DNA from: Schlesneria paludicola DSM 18645
Lineage (GTDB): Bacteria > Planctomycetota > Planctomycetia > Planctomycetales > Planctomycetaceae
DNA length: 47,623 nucleotides
Assembly: GCA_945876035.1 (NCBI GenBank)
Contig: CAMCMU010000037.1
Location: forward strand, 1 to 47,623
Direction: 5' to 3'
Shown: in pieces, positions 38,089 through 47,389 of the stretch
Layout of the letters: the number at the start of each line of letters is the position of its first letter
How positions within the stretch are numbered: the first letter of the stretch is position 1
Notes under the pieces: generated by a model
The model's database searches: none
Told to the model about the DNA's origin: nothing
Seen by the model: only the letters and a program-made list of their open reading frames with translations
Program-made: the position numbers and the translations under genes

Positions 38089-38861
38089 CGGCAGAGGACT
38101 GCCCGTTTCGGCATTGTCAGTGCTGTACCCGATCGGGTGAACTTTCCAATCCCGTAGTCTACGCTCGTCTTGACAGGAGTTCGCACGGTGCCGCTCATTC
38201 CAAGACAGGCACGTCACGGCTGTCGACCCGCGAAAAAGAATGGCCTCTGATGAATCTTGAGCCAACGGGCGTCGGGTGCTCACACCTTCAGACACAGATT
38301 CATTAAGGGTCAAGAAATACGCCGGCCACGTTTCCGGGATCAATGATGGGTCTCTGACCCGAGACGTTCATTCAGATGCTGGTACGAGCAATTGGGGATT
38401 TCATGAGTCGGCAGGAATAGTCGCGGGCTAGGGGTTCCGCCTGTGGTATGTCCGATTCGACGGTCCTTATCCATGATCCGCAGTCATTTCTGCGACCTCG
38501 GAGCGGTTATCAAGTAGATTGCTTCCCGATTTCGTTCCGCAATCTGCGGAATCGGGGTTGGGTTGAGACGCCATGGCATCCGTCTTGAGACATGCGAGAC
38601 CGATGCTTTTTCGAGAAACGTCCGCTGATGCCCGTTGTGACATGGACGGTGCCCAATTAAGTCATCGACCCATGATCAGCGATGTCCGTTCCGAGGTGCA
38701 TCGAGACGGCGATAATTTGGCGATCAATTTAAGGATTGACGGAGGACACAAAAACGACGGTTGGTCGTCATCGTTGCCCGCTTCGTTTTTGGAGTCAATA
38801 CTTCCGAGGAAGTCGGTTGAACAGATTCTGAAGAACGGTTCGACGCGGGCCAAGGACAGGG
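38089..38861. other. Intergenic region with nested hairpin
   Basis: There is no supportable gene. Around 38526-38560 a nested inverted repeat is visible: CCCGATT pairs with AATCGGG, enclosing CCGCA and TGCGG. A 105-residue plus-strand open frame (38573-38890) looks random in composition and overlaps the next gene. Confidence 0.35.
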
Positions 38862-39101
38862 TTATTTGTGATAGCCCAGCCCAACAATGATGTCATAAAA
38901 TTCTTCGTGTGTGATGAATCGACGCCGGTGACTCAGCTTGTATTGATCGACGGCTGCGGAGAGTTCTGCGATTTCCGGACGAGTCGGATGGACCGAAGCG
39001 CTGAATTGGCGGCGTTCTGGGCCCACGGCAGGGCTCCGTTCGGATACGGAACGACGATCGACGAAATGAGCATAATTCTGTTGTTCGAGCGAAGTTTTCA
39101 T
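38862..39101 (-). CDS. Small conserved planctomycete protein
   Basis: This 79-residue protein starts at an ATG with a strong GGAGGA site 7 bases upstream. The C-terminal half, IAELSAAVDQYKLSHRRRFI plus THEEFYDIIVGLGYHK, has the pattern YKLxHRRRFIT(x)EEx-x-IxxLGY, which I associate with small planctomycete proteins. The N-terminal half is Arg/Ser-rich and less conserved in appearance. A helical DNA- or protein-binding role is plausible but unproven. It is divergent from gpsA, 147 bases away. Confidence 0.7.
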   Translation of the reverse strand: MKTSLEQQNYAHFVDRRSVSERSPAVGPERRQFSASVHPTRPEIAELSAAVDQYKLSHRRRFITHEEFYDIIVGLGYHK

Positions 39102-39248
39102 TACGATTCCTCCAGATTGGTTGAGACCCCGTTAAAAACCTAGGTCACGAGTCAGCATTAGGCAAGCACTTTTTCTGTCAGTGACATCCGTATTTTTAGT
39201 CCGTTGTTGGGCAGATTTCTTCACACGGCAAATGAGTAACGAATCAAA

Positions 39249-40244
39249 ATGCCAACAAAAATCGCTATTCTCGGTGGTGGTGCGATGGCGACCGCTTGCT
39301 CGATTCTCTTGGCTGAACAGTCGGGTCAACAGGTGACCATTTGGGCTCGGACGCCGGAGTTTGCTGATGAAATGCAGCAAGAACGCGAGAATAGGCGACT
39401 GCTTCCGGGGGTCCATCTTCCGGAAAATATCCACGTCACATCCGACCTTGAACGGGCTGTTGTCGATGCCGACTACCTCGTTGCTTCAATTCCGACTCAA
39501 TTCCTTCGGGCAAGCTTGCATGACGTCCGCAGGCGTCTGTGTCGTCAGTTGCCGGTGATCAGTGTCATCAAAGGGATCGAAAACGAAACGTTTCAGCGTC
39601 CCAGTGAGATTATTGGCGAAGTTCTGGGTGGAAACGCGGTGGTCGCGCTCAGTGGTCCCAGCCACGCCGAAGAAATAGGCCGCCGGCTTCCAGCAACTGT
39701 TGTTGCTGCCAGCAATGATCTTGGTCTCGCCCGCCAAGTTCAGAAGATGTTCAACACAGAGCGTTTTCGGGTTTACACGAATCTGGATGTGGTTGGAGTC
39801 GAATTGGCGGGTGCCTTGAAGAACGTCATTGCCATTGCTGCCGGGATCTCCGACGGATTGGGATACGGCGACAATGCCAAGTCGGCGTTGATGACGCGAG
39901 GGCTAGTGGAAATGAGTCGATTTGGACTCCGGTTTGCCGCACAAGCCCCAACGTTTACAGGACTCGCTGGAATGGGCGATCTGATCACAACCTGCACCAG
40001 TCGGTACGGTCGCAACAGAAGTGTTGGCGAAAGACTCGGTAAGGGAGAGTCCATCGGCCAGATTTTGAAGAGTATGACGTCAGTCGCTGAAGGCGTGACC
40101 ACTGCCAAGAGCGTATTTGAGATGGCTGAACAGGAAGGAATCGAGATGCCAATCATCGCGGAAGTCTATCGAGTTCTTTACAAGGCCAAGTCGCCGGTTG
40201 AGGCAACCAATTCGCTCATGTTGCGGCCCTTGCGATCTGAATAA
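39249..40244 (+). CDS. gpsA: NAD(P)-dependent glycerol-3-phosphate dehydrogenase
   Basis: This 331-residue enzyme makes sn-glycerol-3-phosphate for phospholipid synthesis. The Rossmann motif is ILGGGAMATACSILLAEQSG (GGGAMATA where most have GAGAWGTA). Further marks are PTQFLRASL, SVIKGIE, ALSGPSHAEEI, LAGALKNVIAIAAGISDGLG (with the catalytic Lys), and GLAGMGDLITTCTSRYGRNR. It is complete and of normal length. Confidence 0.95.
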   Translation: MPTKIAILGGGAMATACSILLAEQSGQQVTIWARTPEFADEMQQERENRRLLPGVHLPENIHVTSDLERAVVDADYLVASIPTQFLRASLHDVRRRLCRQLPVISVIKGIENETFQRPSEIIGEVLGGNAVVALSGPSHAEEIGRRLPATVVAASNDLGLARQVQKMFNTERFRVYTNLDVVGVELAGALKNVIAIAAGISDGLGYGDNAKSALMTRGLVEMSRFGLRFAAQAPTFTGLAGMGDLITTCTSRYGRNRSVGERLGKGESIGQILKSMTSVAEGVTTAKSVFEMAEQEGIEMPIIAEVYRVLYKAKSPVEATNSLMLRPLRSE

Positions 40245-40800
40245 CTTGTCCCCTCTAAATTGTCGGCCTTCTTCCATTGTGATTGCTTGAGCGAGCATTG
40301 AACTGCCTTGAATCTCGATCTGACCAGACGGCTTGTTTGCAGGCAGTCATTCCACCTCCCGGCCCCTCGTCTGACACAGAGTCGGCCGCCGAGTTTCACG
40401 GATCGGCTCGCCAGAGGGACGGGCCCCGTTGAGATTTGCCCACTGAATCATCGGAGTGAATGCAAGTTCGAATGTGTCAAGCTGTTCTGCCAACGAAAAG
40501 TCATCTTAGCGTTGGGGAAAACGGAGATCCGTCACGTCGCCGTGATACATTTTAATAAAATATTCGGACACGGATCGTTCGTCGATCTGAAACCCGGTCG
40601 TGGATGAGCCGAAAAGACAGATCCATTATTGGCTGGAGTTGCTGTTCAGAGACAGAATTGTCTGGCCGGTGCAACTCAGTTCCCCAACAAGAGGCCGTGG
40701 GCCTGGAAGCCGTTGGGACTGGGCAAGAATGGATGCGCCGTACTACTCGGGTGCCGTCTTGACCGCCTGAAAATTTGTTCCAACCAAGGCCACCCTGTGT

Positions 40801-41160
40801 TCACGGGTTGGCCTCGATCGACCTGGCATTGCGCAATTTGTCACAACAAGACACGCGTTGGCGTGTCGATAGGGCACTTTTCAAATGAGTGAGGTACACC
40901 CCTTTGTGTGCGAGCCATGATGGATTTGGATTCACCTCGGTCTCGAGGCAATCGATAATGACCTCAGCGACTCGGTTTCCAAAGAGTTGGCGGATGTCGG
41001 ACAACCGAGCTCGAGCACTGGTGTAATCGCTGCGTGATCGTCCCGCTACGGTAGGTGGATAGAAGCGATAGGTTAAGTGGTCGATTTCTTGCAGGAATTG
41101 CTCGCGATGAGCAATCACGGCAGATACCAATCCGCGTGCGAAACAACGGAACCGAATCAA
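40801..41160 (-). pseudogene. Degraded HD-domain phosphohydrolase (SpoT-like) fragment
   Basis: The second half reads ARARLSDIRQLFGNRVAEVI, NPSWLAHKGVYLTHL and then VSCCDKLRNARSI. This fits the later part of HD hydrolases related to (p)ppGpp hydrolases, where the pattern is I-x-x-x-FG-x-x-VA-x-(I/V), W-x-x-K-x-x-Y-L-x-H-L and (A/C)DKL-N-A. The first half, which should contain the HD metal motif (ALLHD), is out of frame; a possible RLHQC relic is in the neighbouring frame. It is inactive as it stands. Confidence 0.55.
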
Positions 41161-41454
41161 ATCTGGTCATCGAACTGGGGGAGTCGATTGTAATGATAGG
41201 ATTGGTGGCGATGATTCCTGCTGTAGCAAAATGGAGCGACTGAAGTGTTTTGCGGTAGCGATTACGGACATGCAAACGTTCTTCACAAGATTTCTTAGGT
41301 TTTTTAATAGTATTTTCATAAGTTTGATATGGCCCCAGAAGTGCTAGAGATGGCAAGTTACCTTCAGGTTCGCCGGTAGCAGGTGCGGTGAACGTCTGAT
41401 GGGCATGGAGGTTTTTCCCCCCGACTTTCGGGGGTAGAGGTTGTGTTATATTTC

Positions 41455-41572
41455 CCATGCGCAGAGAGGGCTGCATTCTCTCCGGCAAATTTATTTTCAC
41501 TCCCCTGAGCGCATGGAGCACCCGCAGGAATCGCCTCTCCTGCGGGTGAATTTATTGAGGGTTCTATTTTTT
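41455..41572 (+). ncRNA. Candidate small RNA with intrinsic terminator
   Basis: The arm CCATGCGC (41455-41462) is perfectly complementary to GCGCATGG (41509-41516) and encloses a GAGAG/CTCTC hairpin (41464-41468, 41478-41482) and an AT-rich single-stranded part. Three bases later an 11-base perfect stem (41519-41529 with 41538-41548) follows, then T-rich sequence with a run of six T residues at 41567-41572. An extended -10-like TGTTATATT ends at 41452, which would start transcription near the first stem. No protein frame uses this segment. No known RNA family is recognised. Confidence 0.5.
41519..41548 (+). terminator. 11-bp perfect hairpin, probable terminator of the small RNA
   Basis: CACCCGCAGGA (41519-41529) pairs with TCCTGCGGGTG (41538-41548) over an 8-base loop. 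The downstream sequence is AATTTATTG and later TTTTTT. On the other strand no T-run follows, so the plus direction is favoured. Confidence 0.65.
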
Positions 41573-42072
41573 AAGTAGTTTCTGCTTTTGGGGAAGGCTC
41601 ACTCGTTGTTGTACTCCCCGCGACAATCGGTTGGCTAATTTGGTTTGACCGATCGATTGCAGTGGTTACCTGTTTTGAGACTTGCAAGACAGGCTGGCCG
41701 GCGTGATGGATCGGGATGTTCAGTAACAATAACCACCAACGACGGGCCCTCACCCGTCCGTGATCATCGTCACGAAAGCGACGTGGTCGATTGGTTGCAA
41801 AATTCACGGGAGTCGTTTAGCCTCTAAAATGACCCGCCTGAAGTCGTTCACGCGGGTTGACGAGTCGTCTTCACTCAGAGCGGATGATCAGGAAAAATCG
41901 GTGATTTTGAAGATGTCGGTCCGTGCCTTGCGACAGTCTGCCGGCACGCTGCACAGGACGATTGCTTCTGCTCAAAAAATTGAGCGTTGATTTATAGTTC
42001 CATCGGAATTTATTCCCGTCTTGATGTTGGTTGTCCCCCTTCGCTGACGTTAGCCGATTTGGTATTTAACGC

Positions 42073-42092
42073 ACTCTCGGAGGATCGAGAGT
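42073..42092. repeat. 7-base perfect inverted repeat upstream of gcvPA
   Basis: ACTCTCG (42073-42079) pairs with CGAGAGT (42086-42092) over a 6-base loop, ending 31 bases before the GTG start of gcvPA. It may be an operator or a leader hairpin. It does not resemble a glycine riboswitch. Confidence 0.5.
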
Positions 42093-42123
42093 CTTGCTCG
42101 GCTGTTCTAGTTTGAGGATTCTT

Positions 42124-43479
42124 GTGTCGTATCTCTTCACTACGCCTGATGAGCAGCAGCAGATGCTGGAGCGAATCGGTGTCGATTCAATTGAATCCCT
42201 GCTCAAGCAGATCCCACAGGAATTGCAACTTCATCGGGAACTTCGGTTTCCTCCAGCATTGACAGAGATCGAACTCGACCAACATTTGCGAAGGCGGGCG
42301 TCTCAGAATATCGGAGCGTCATCGCGGATCTGTTTTATGGGAGGTGGGGCTTACGACCATTTTATTCCAAGCGTGGTCGATGAAGTCACAGGTCGCGGCG
42401 AATTTTACACGGCTTATACTCCGTATCAGGCCGAAGCGAGCCAAGGAACGCTCCAGGCCTTCTTCGAATTTCAGTCGTTGATGACCGAGCTGTCTGGACT
42501 CGATGTTGCCAATGCGAGTCTTTATGATGGGGGAAGCGGTGTCGCCGAGGCGGTGCTGATGGCGATTCGTTGTACCGGACGGACGGGACGTGTCGTGATT
42601 GCCGGGTCAGTCAATCCAGAAATTTCCCAAAGTGTTGTGACCTATCTCACCGATCAGCCGACGGAGGTTCTCGTTCTGCCGACACGAAGCGGATTTGTCG
42701 GCCTGTCCGCATTAGAGTCATTCATTGACGAACAAACAGCGTGCGTTGTCATCCAACATCCGAACTTTTTCGGTGGCTTGGAAGCCGTTGAACAAATAGC
42801 TCAGGTGGTTCATGAACGCGGGGCGTTACTCGTCATGTCGTTCGACCCGATCTCAGTCGGTTTGTTGAAACGCCCGGGCGATCTCGGAGCGGACATTGCC
42901 GTCGCGGAAGGGCAGTCGCTCGGAATCCCTCTTCAATTTGGTGGACCGTATTTGGGGATTCTCGCCTGCCGTCAAGACCTGTTCCGCAAAATGCCGGGGC
43001 GTTTGATCGGCCAAACGGTTGACCGCCATGGGCACCGCTGCTTCTTTCTGAATCTGCAGGCTCGTGAGCAGCACATTCGTCGAGCGGGAGCGATGAGTAA
43101 TATTTGTACAAACCAAGGGCTACTAGCCCTGCGTGCCACAGTTTATCTGTCTCTTCTCGGCCCAGAGGGATTGAAGCAGGTTGCAGAGCTGAGCTGTCGT
43201 AAGGCACATTATGCGGCCGACAGGTTGAGGCAGATTGAAGGTTGTGAAATAGTATTCAACGGCCCGTTTTTTAAAGAATTTGTGCTGCATTATCGCGATG
43301 GAGCCGATGCCGCGATCCGCAGGGCGGCGGCGGCGGGATTCGATATCGGGCCGAAATTGGGACGCTTTTCCAACCTCAATTGGCTCTCTCGGGAGATCCA
43401 AGAACAATGCCTCATTGTCGCCGTTACGGAGTGCCGGACAAAGAATGAAATTGACGATTTGGTTGCGGTACTATCATAG
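42124..43479 (+). CDS. gcvPA: Glycine dehydrogenase (decarboxylating) subunit 1
   Basis: This 451-residue N-terminal half of the split P-protein works with GcvPB to decarboxylate glycine and pass the aminomethyl group to lipoyl-GcvH. The start GTG at 42124 gives SYLFTTPDEQQQMLERIGVD, the family start, with AGGA 6 bases upstream. Other marks are CFMGGGAYDHFIPSVVDEV, FYTAYTPYQAEASQGTLQAF, ASLYDGGSGVAEAVLMAIRC, and FGGPYLGILACR. A second copy of an 18-base repeat begins just after the stop. It is 194 bases from gcvPB. Confidence 0.94.
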   Translation: MSYLFTTPDEQQQMLERIGVDSIESLLKQIPQELQLHRELRFPPALTEIELDQHLRRRASQNIGASSRICFMGGGAYDHFIPSVVDEVTGRGEFYTAYTPYQAEASQGTLQAFFEFQSLMTELSGLDVANASLYDGGSGVAEAVLMAIRCTGRTGRVVIAGSVNPEISQSVVTYLTDQPTEVLVLPTRSGFVGLSALESFIDEQTACVVIQHPNFFGGLEAVEQIAQVVHERGALLVMSFDPISVGLLKRPGDLGADIAVAEGQSLGIPLQFGGPYLGILACRQDLFRKMPGRLIGQTVDRHGHRCFFLNLQAREQHIRRAGAMSNICTNQGLLALRATVYLSLLGPEGLKQVAELSCRKAHYAADRLRQIEGCEIVFNGPFFKEFVLHYRDGADAAIRRAAAAGFDIGPKLGRFSNLNWLSREIQEQCLIVAVTECRTKNEIDDLVAVLS

Positions 43480-43510
43480 TTAACAATACTCCCATAGTTA
43501 ACAATACTCC
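43475..43510. repeat. 18-base tandem repeat overlapping the gcvPA stop
   Basis: CATAGTTAACAATACTCC occurs at 43475-43492 and again at 43493-43510. The first copy contains the TAG stop of gcvPA, so the duplication creates a spare copy after the gene. It contains GTTAAC, a small palindrome. Confidence 0.85.
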
Positions 43511-43673
43511 GAATCGACAGCCAAGATCATGCCGCGAGTCTCCGGAGGAGTCGCATTGCAAACAGGCAGCCGTTTTGGGGAGTGATTTTTAAAGATCTGA
43601 TTCATCCTTCGGAGAGAATGCCCTAGACAGTTGGCATTTACCCTCTAAGGCGCAAGAGAAAAAACGAATCCTG

Positions 43674-45149
43674 ATGCGAAACAGACAAGCCACGCAACTA
43701 TTGTCAGAACTCTCTCATGCCGGACGACGGGGAGCCGAATTGCCGTCATCCGACGTGCCGGATTGGCCGATTGATGTTCTGATCCCACGAGAGGCGATAG
43801 CAGACGCACCGCTGAAGTTACCTGAATTGGCAGAACCCGATGTGGTTCGGCACTTTGTCAATCTATCGACGCTCAACATGTCGGTTGACACACATTTCTA
43901 TCCGCTAGGAAGCTGTACGATGAAGTACAATCCGAAGCGGCATGAGCGACTGTCTCGGCTGCCTGGCATTGTTGATGTCCATCCTCATCAGACGGCAAAC
44001 AACATACAGGGGCTGCTTGAAATCTTGTATGACATGCAGGAGATGCTTGCCGAGATCTCTGGTCTGCCTTGTGTCTCCCTGCAGCCGGCAGCCGGCGCGC
44101 ACGGTGAATTGACGGCACTGTTCGTGGCGTCGGCGTATTTCCGCGATCAGGGGCAAAAACGGACGAAGGTACTCTTTCCCGCGAGTGCTCACGGGACAAA
44201 TCCAGCGAGCGCAGCAATGGCAGGATTTGACTGCATCGAGTTGAAGGGCGCGAGCAATGGATTTGTCGACCTCGAAGAAGTGAAGCGGCACGTCGATGAT
44301 CAGACCGCCGTCTTCATGGTTACCAATCCGAATACTCTCGGATTGTTCGAACGGGAGATTCTGGCGATCTCCCGGACAATTCATGATGCGGGCGGGTTGG
44401 TGTATATCGACGGTGCGAACATGAACGCTATCATGGGAATTACTAGGCCCGGCGACTTTGGTGGCGATATGATGCATTACAACGTGCACAAGACATTTAC
44501 CGGCCCTCATGGTGCGGGCGGCCCAGGATCGGGGCCGATTTGTGTGCGGGAATTTCTCGGCGACTACCTCCCTGCCCCGGTCATCCGGAGGCACGAAACG
44601 GATTCCGGCGGAAAATCCTTCGAACTAAGTTCCCCTTCAAAAACTATTGGCCGAGTGCGTTCGTTCTTCGGCAATGTGGGGATTCTGATCCGAGGCTACT
44701 GTTATCTCAGAACACTCGGATCCGTGGGTGTGCGTTTGGCGGCAGAACATGCGATCCTGAACGCGAATTATCTCAAGGCAATTCTGGCCGATGTTTTGCC
44801 GTCAGCGCATGGAGAACAGTGTCTTCACGAGTTTGTTGCGTCGGCGGAGGGTCTTGTGAAAAGGCATGGCATCACGGCGATGGACATTGCTAAGCGGTTG
44901 CTCGACTTCGGCTTCCATCCTCCGACCGTCTATTTTCCGCTCGTGGTCCCTCAATCAATGATGTTTGAACCGACAGAGACCGAGTCCAAGGCGACGCTGG
45001 ACGCCTTTTCTGATGCCATTCATAAAATCGTGACAGAGAATGCGGATCTGTTACACAATGCCCCCTATTCCACTCCCGTCAGTCGTCCTGAAGAAGTGAA
45101 TGCGACTCGAAAGCCAATTCTTAAGTGGACGGCTTGTCATCAGGAGTAA
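43674..45149 (+). CDS. gcvPB: Glycine dehydrogenase (decarboxylating) subunit 2
   Basis: This 491-residue C-terminal half of the P-protein carries the PLP cofactor. The lysine that binds PLP is in MHYNVHKTFTGPHGAGGPGS. Other marks are VDTHFYPLGSCTMKYNPK, LSRLPGIVDVHPHQ, SAHGTNPASAAMAGF, and FHPPTVYFPLVVPQSMMFEP. It is complete and follows gcvPA. gcvH and gcvT are not in the window. Confidence 0.95.
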   Translation: MRNRQATQLLSELSHAGRRGAELPSSDVPDWPIDVLIPREAIADAPLKLPELAEPDVVRHFVNLSTLNMSVDTHFYPLGSCTMKYNPKRHERLSRLPGIVDVHPHQTANNIQGLLEILYDMQEMLAEISGLPCVSLQPAAGAHGELTALFVASAYFRDQGQKRTKVLFPASAHGTNPASAAMAGFDCIELKGASNGFVDLEEVKRHVDDQTAVFMVTNPNTLGLFEREILAISRTIHDAGGLVYIDGANMNAIMGITRPGDFGGDMMHYNVHKTFTGPHGAGGPGSGPICVREFLGDYLPAPVIRRHETDSGGKSFELSSPSKTIGRVRSFFGNVGILIRGYCYLRTLGSVGVRLAAEHAILNANYLKAILADVLPSAHGEQCLHEFVASAEGLVKRHGITAMDIAKRLLDFGFHPPTVYFPLVVPQSMMFEPTETESKATLDAFSDAIHKIVTENADLLHNAPYSTPVSRPEEVNATRKPILKWTACHQE

Positions 45150-45250
45150 ATGAGGGCTTGGGTCGTTGCAAAGTCGCAGCGTCTCTTTCCGGTTCAGAAA
45201 TTCATTCGCGGCGGAATGAGGCTTGGGCCTCTATTGTCCTAGGGCTGTTG

Positions 45251-46024
45251 ATGCCACTCCTGCCAAAATTGCGAGTCATTGTGGATCGGGAGCCGCAGTC
45301 AGGGGCTTGGAATATGGCCGTCGATGAGGTGCTGCTCCAGTCGGCTATTTTCGGGGAGATTGCTTCGCTACGCATCTACCGCTGGCATGAGCCAACAGCC
45401 TCGCTCGGTTATTTTCAGCGTGAGTTAGATTTTCGCACGCAGGATCGTTTTGTTGGATTGCCTGCCGTCCGACGGCTTACCGGCGGGGGAACCCTTATCC
45501 ACGACCACGAATTGACATACAGTCTCGCACTTCCCGGATCGCAACAGCTATTCGGACGCCCGATTGAACTTTATGGCATTGTTCACTCGGGATTTATTGC
45601 CACGCTCTTGCGGTATGGAGTCGAAATTCGAACGCGAGGAACTTCCAATCGTTTGGAACAAGAACCGTTTCTTTGTTTCTTAAGAGAGGATGAAAATGAC
45701 CTGTTACTGAATCGCCACAAGATTCTGGGCAGCGCACAACGTCGCCGACGCGGGGCGATTCTTCAGCATGGTGGGCTTATCCTGCATCGATCGAGCATCG
45801 CTCCAGAGATCCTAGGAATTTTCGATCTGTGCTCGTCTCTGTTGGCCAGTAATTGGCCAATTTTTGTCAGGGACCTGGCCGCCGAGTTGGTTTCAAGGAT
45901 TGCCGAGTCTTCCGAATTCAGCGATCTGTCGTGTGACGAGAAGAGACTGGCGCAACAACTGCAGGAGAATTCGTATTCTAAATTGAATCTGTGTCAAGAT
46001 TCATCAAATTGTGATTCGGAATAA
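45251..46024 (+). CDS. Lipoate-protein ligase A-like protein
   Basis: This 257-residue LplA/BPL-fold protein carries the motifs RRLTGGGTLIHDHELTYS, the loop that binds lipoyl-AMP, and HKILGSAQRRRRGAILQHGG, which holds the catalytic Lys. The start ATG at 45251 fits the family (LRVIVDREPQSGAWNMAVDE); the frame is open back into gcvPB. Its place after gcvPB suggests it attaches lipoyl or octanoyl groups to the H protein. A biotin-ligase role is less likely. The motif Cys of octanoyl transferases (LipM) is not evident in the stretch I expect. Confidence 0.8.
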   Translation: MPLLPKLRVIVDREPQSGAWNMAVDEVLLQSAIFGEIASLRIYRWHEPTASLGYFQRELDFRTQDRFVGLPAVRRLTGGGTLIHDHELTYSLALPGSQQLFGRPIELYGIVHSGFIATLLRYGVEIRTRGTSNRLEQEPFLCFLREDENDLLLNRHKILGSAQRRRRGAILQHGGLILHRSSIAPEILGIFDLCSSLLASNWPIFVRDLAAELVSRIAESSEFSDLSCDEKRLAQQLQENSYSKLNLCQDSSNCDSE

Positions 46025-46256
46025 TTTTTTTGCTGTTGATAAACACGTGGTGACAGGCAATCGAGACTTAAGGTGCCAACGGCTGTTTAAAAATTTGTTA
46101 AGAAGTACTTTGTGGATTGCAAATGTAAATTTGATTTCGTAAGTTGACAGCCCAATTCTCAAAATTAGTCGTTCTGTTTTTTCAATTCAAGTTCTTTAAT
46201 TAATGGTCTGAATCGATTTTCATCAATCGCAACTTTGAGCAAGGTGTGTTGTACCT

Positions 46257-47195
46257 ATGCTGCTTGCAGAGCTTAAAATATTAGGTGGTAAGCACCGTAA
46301 CAAAGCGGTCCTGATCTCCTCAAAAAAGTTTATCATTGGACGGGAGCAGGATTGTCACTTGCGACCGAGCAGTGATGCGATCAGTCGTCATCATTGTGTG
46401 TTTTCAGTTGATGACTTCGCCGTTCGCCTGCGAGATTTAGGTAGCACCAACGGGACTCGAGTGAATGGTGAGACTTTACGTGGTGAAGTCATCTTGAAGT
46501 CGGGTGACGTCATTGGTGTCGGAACGATGGAGTTTGAGCTGATCATCCGGATTGGCGTTTTGCCGTCAATGACGCGGACACCAAATGCGGACACGACAGC
46601 GGTGCTCGATGAACTAAACAGCCTTCCGAAATTGTCAACCTCGCAGCTTTCGATACTTTCGGGCATGGACACGCTCGACACCGCGAATGTGGCATCAATC
46701 GGCCAACACGTTGTTTCGAGTTCCTCAGACACGAGGTTGGGGAATGACACCGTAGTCATTACAGCACCTGATCCTAGTTATCGGCCATCGCAGGCACCCG
46801 TTTATTCAGGGATGATGCCTCAGGGATATCCCCCCGCGATGCCTCAGGGATATCCGGTAATGCCTGGTTACGGTCAACCGCAGATGAGCTTTCCGCAACC
46901 GTATCCGATCGATTATGGTCAACCGTACTATCCTAACATGGGGGGCTACTCTATGCCGGCTCCCTATCCGGTTGCACAGGCCAGCCCCTTGCCAGAGACG
47001 CTTGCTGTCGCAGACTCGTCGATGGGGTTGAAATTACCGTCGCCAGAAACGACGGGATTTAAAGAGGCCCTTGCGCCCCCCGCTGAAACGGCTCCCAATC
47101 CGGATGCTGCCACTGCATCGACGACCACAACCGAAAAGCCCTCCACTTCGGCTGCAGACATTATCAAAAATTATATGCAGAAGAGAGCTCGATAG
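46257..47195 (+). CDS. FHA-domain protein with Pro/Tyr/Gln-rich region
   Basis: This 312-residue protein has an N-terminal FHA domain (about 1-95) with the phosphothreonine-binding pattern: FIIGREQDCHLRP, SDAISRHHCVF, and LRDLGSTNGTRVNGE. The middle part is disordered. From about 175 a Met/Pro/Gln/Tyr-rich stretch has two adjacent repeats (MPQGYPPA, MPQGYPVM), then PGYGQPQMSFPQPYPIDYGQ. The C-terminal 20 residues (SAADIIKNYMQKRAR) are helical and basic. It is likely a phosphorylation-dependent scaffold. A TTGACA about 108 bases upstream could be part of its promoter. Confidence 0.85.
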   Translation: MLLAELKILGGKHRNKAVLISSKKFIIGREQDCHLRPSSDAISRHHCVFSVDDFAVRLRDLGSTNGTRVNGETLRGEVILKSGDVIGVGTMEFELIIRIGVLPSMTRTPNADTTAVLDELNSLPKLSTSQLSILSGMDTLDTANVASIGQHVVSSSSDTRLGNDTVVITAPDPSYRPSQAPVYSGMMPQGYPPAMPQGYPVMPGYGQPQMSFPQPYPIDYGQPYYPNMGGYSMPAPYPVAQASPLPETLAVADSSMGLKLPSPETTGFKEALAPPAETAPNPDAATASTTTTEKPSTSAADIIKNYMQKRAR

Positions 47196-47389
47196 AGTGT
47201 GACCCAAATGGGGCATGGGCGGGTTCCGAAAATTCAGCTTTTGAATCCATCTGATTGCTCGTGCTCATCCGCTTTTATAATTAATTTCGGTTGAATTTTG
47301 TGATTTTTCCGACGTGATTCGTCGGTGTTACTGCTTCCAGCGGCTAGATCGTTCCAAGTTTTGCACGTTTGAGTTCGGGAGTCGCTACG

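Larger units (their letters stand above)
40245..42123. other. Long intergenic region with an HD-domain pseudogene and a candidate small RNA
   Basis: There is no intact gene in 1.9 kb. It contains a decayed HD-domain fragment (40801-41160), a strong hairpin group with a terminator (41418-41572), and a 7-base perfect inverted repeat at 42073-42092 just before gcvPA. A plus-strand open frame at 41760-41990 and a minus-strand one at 41571-41807 are not convincing. Confidence 0.4.

Noticed and set aside
38573-38890. Plus-strand open frame of 105 codons
   Set aside because: It overlaps the end of a better supported minus-strand gene and lacks a ribosome site.
41571-41807. Minus-strand open frame ending just before the small-RNA terminator
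   Set aside because: It has no ribosome site and no recognisable domain, and the hairpin after it has no T-run on that strand.
41760-41990. Plus-strand frame resembling the end of a ComM-type Mg-chelatase protein
   Set aside because: A short LKMSVRAL similarity is too weak, and no upstream ATPase domain exists.
41570-42123. Glycine riboswitch upstream of gcvPA
   Set aside because: The tandem aptamer core sequences are not visible; only a short inverted repeat is present.
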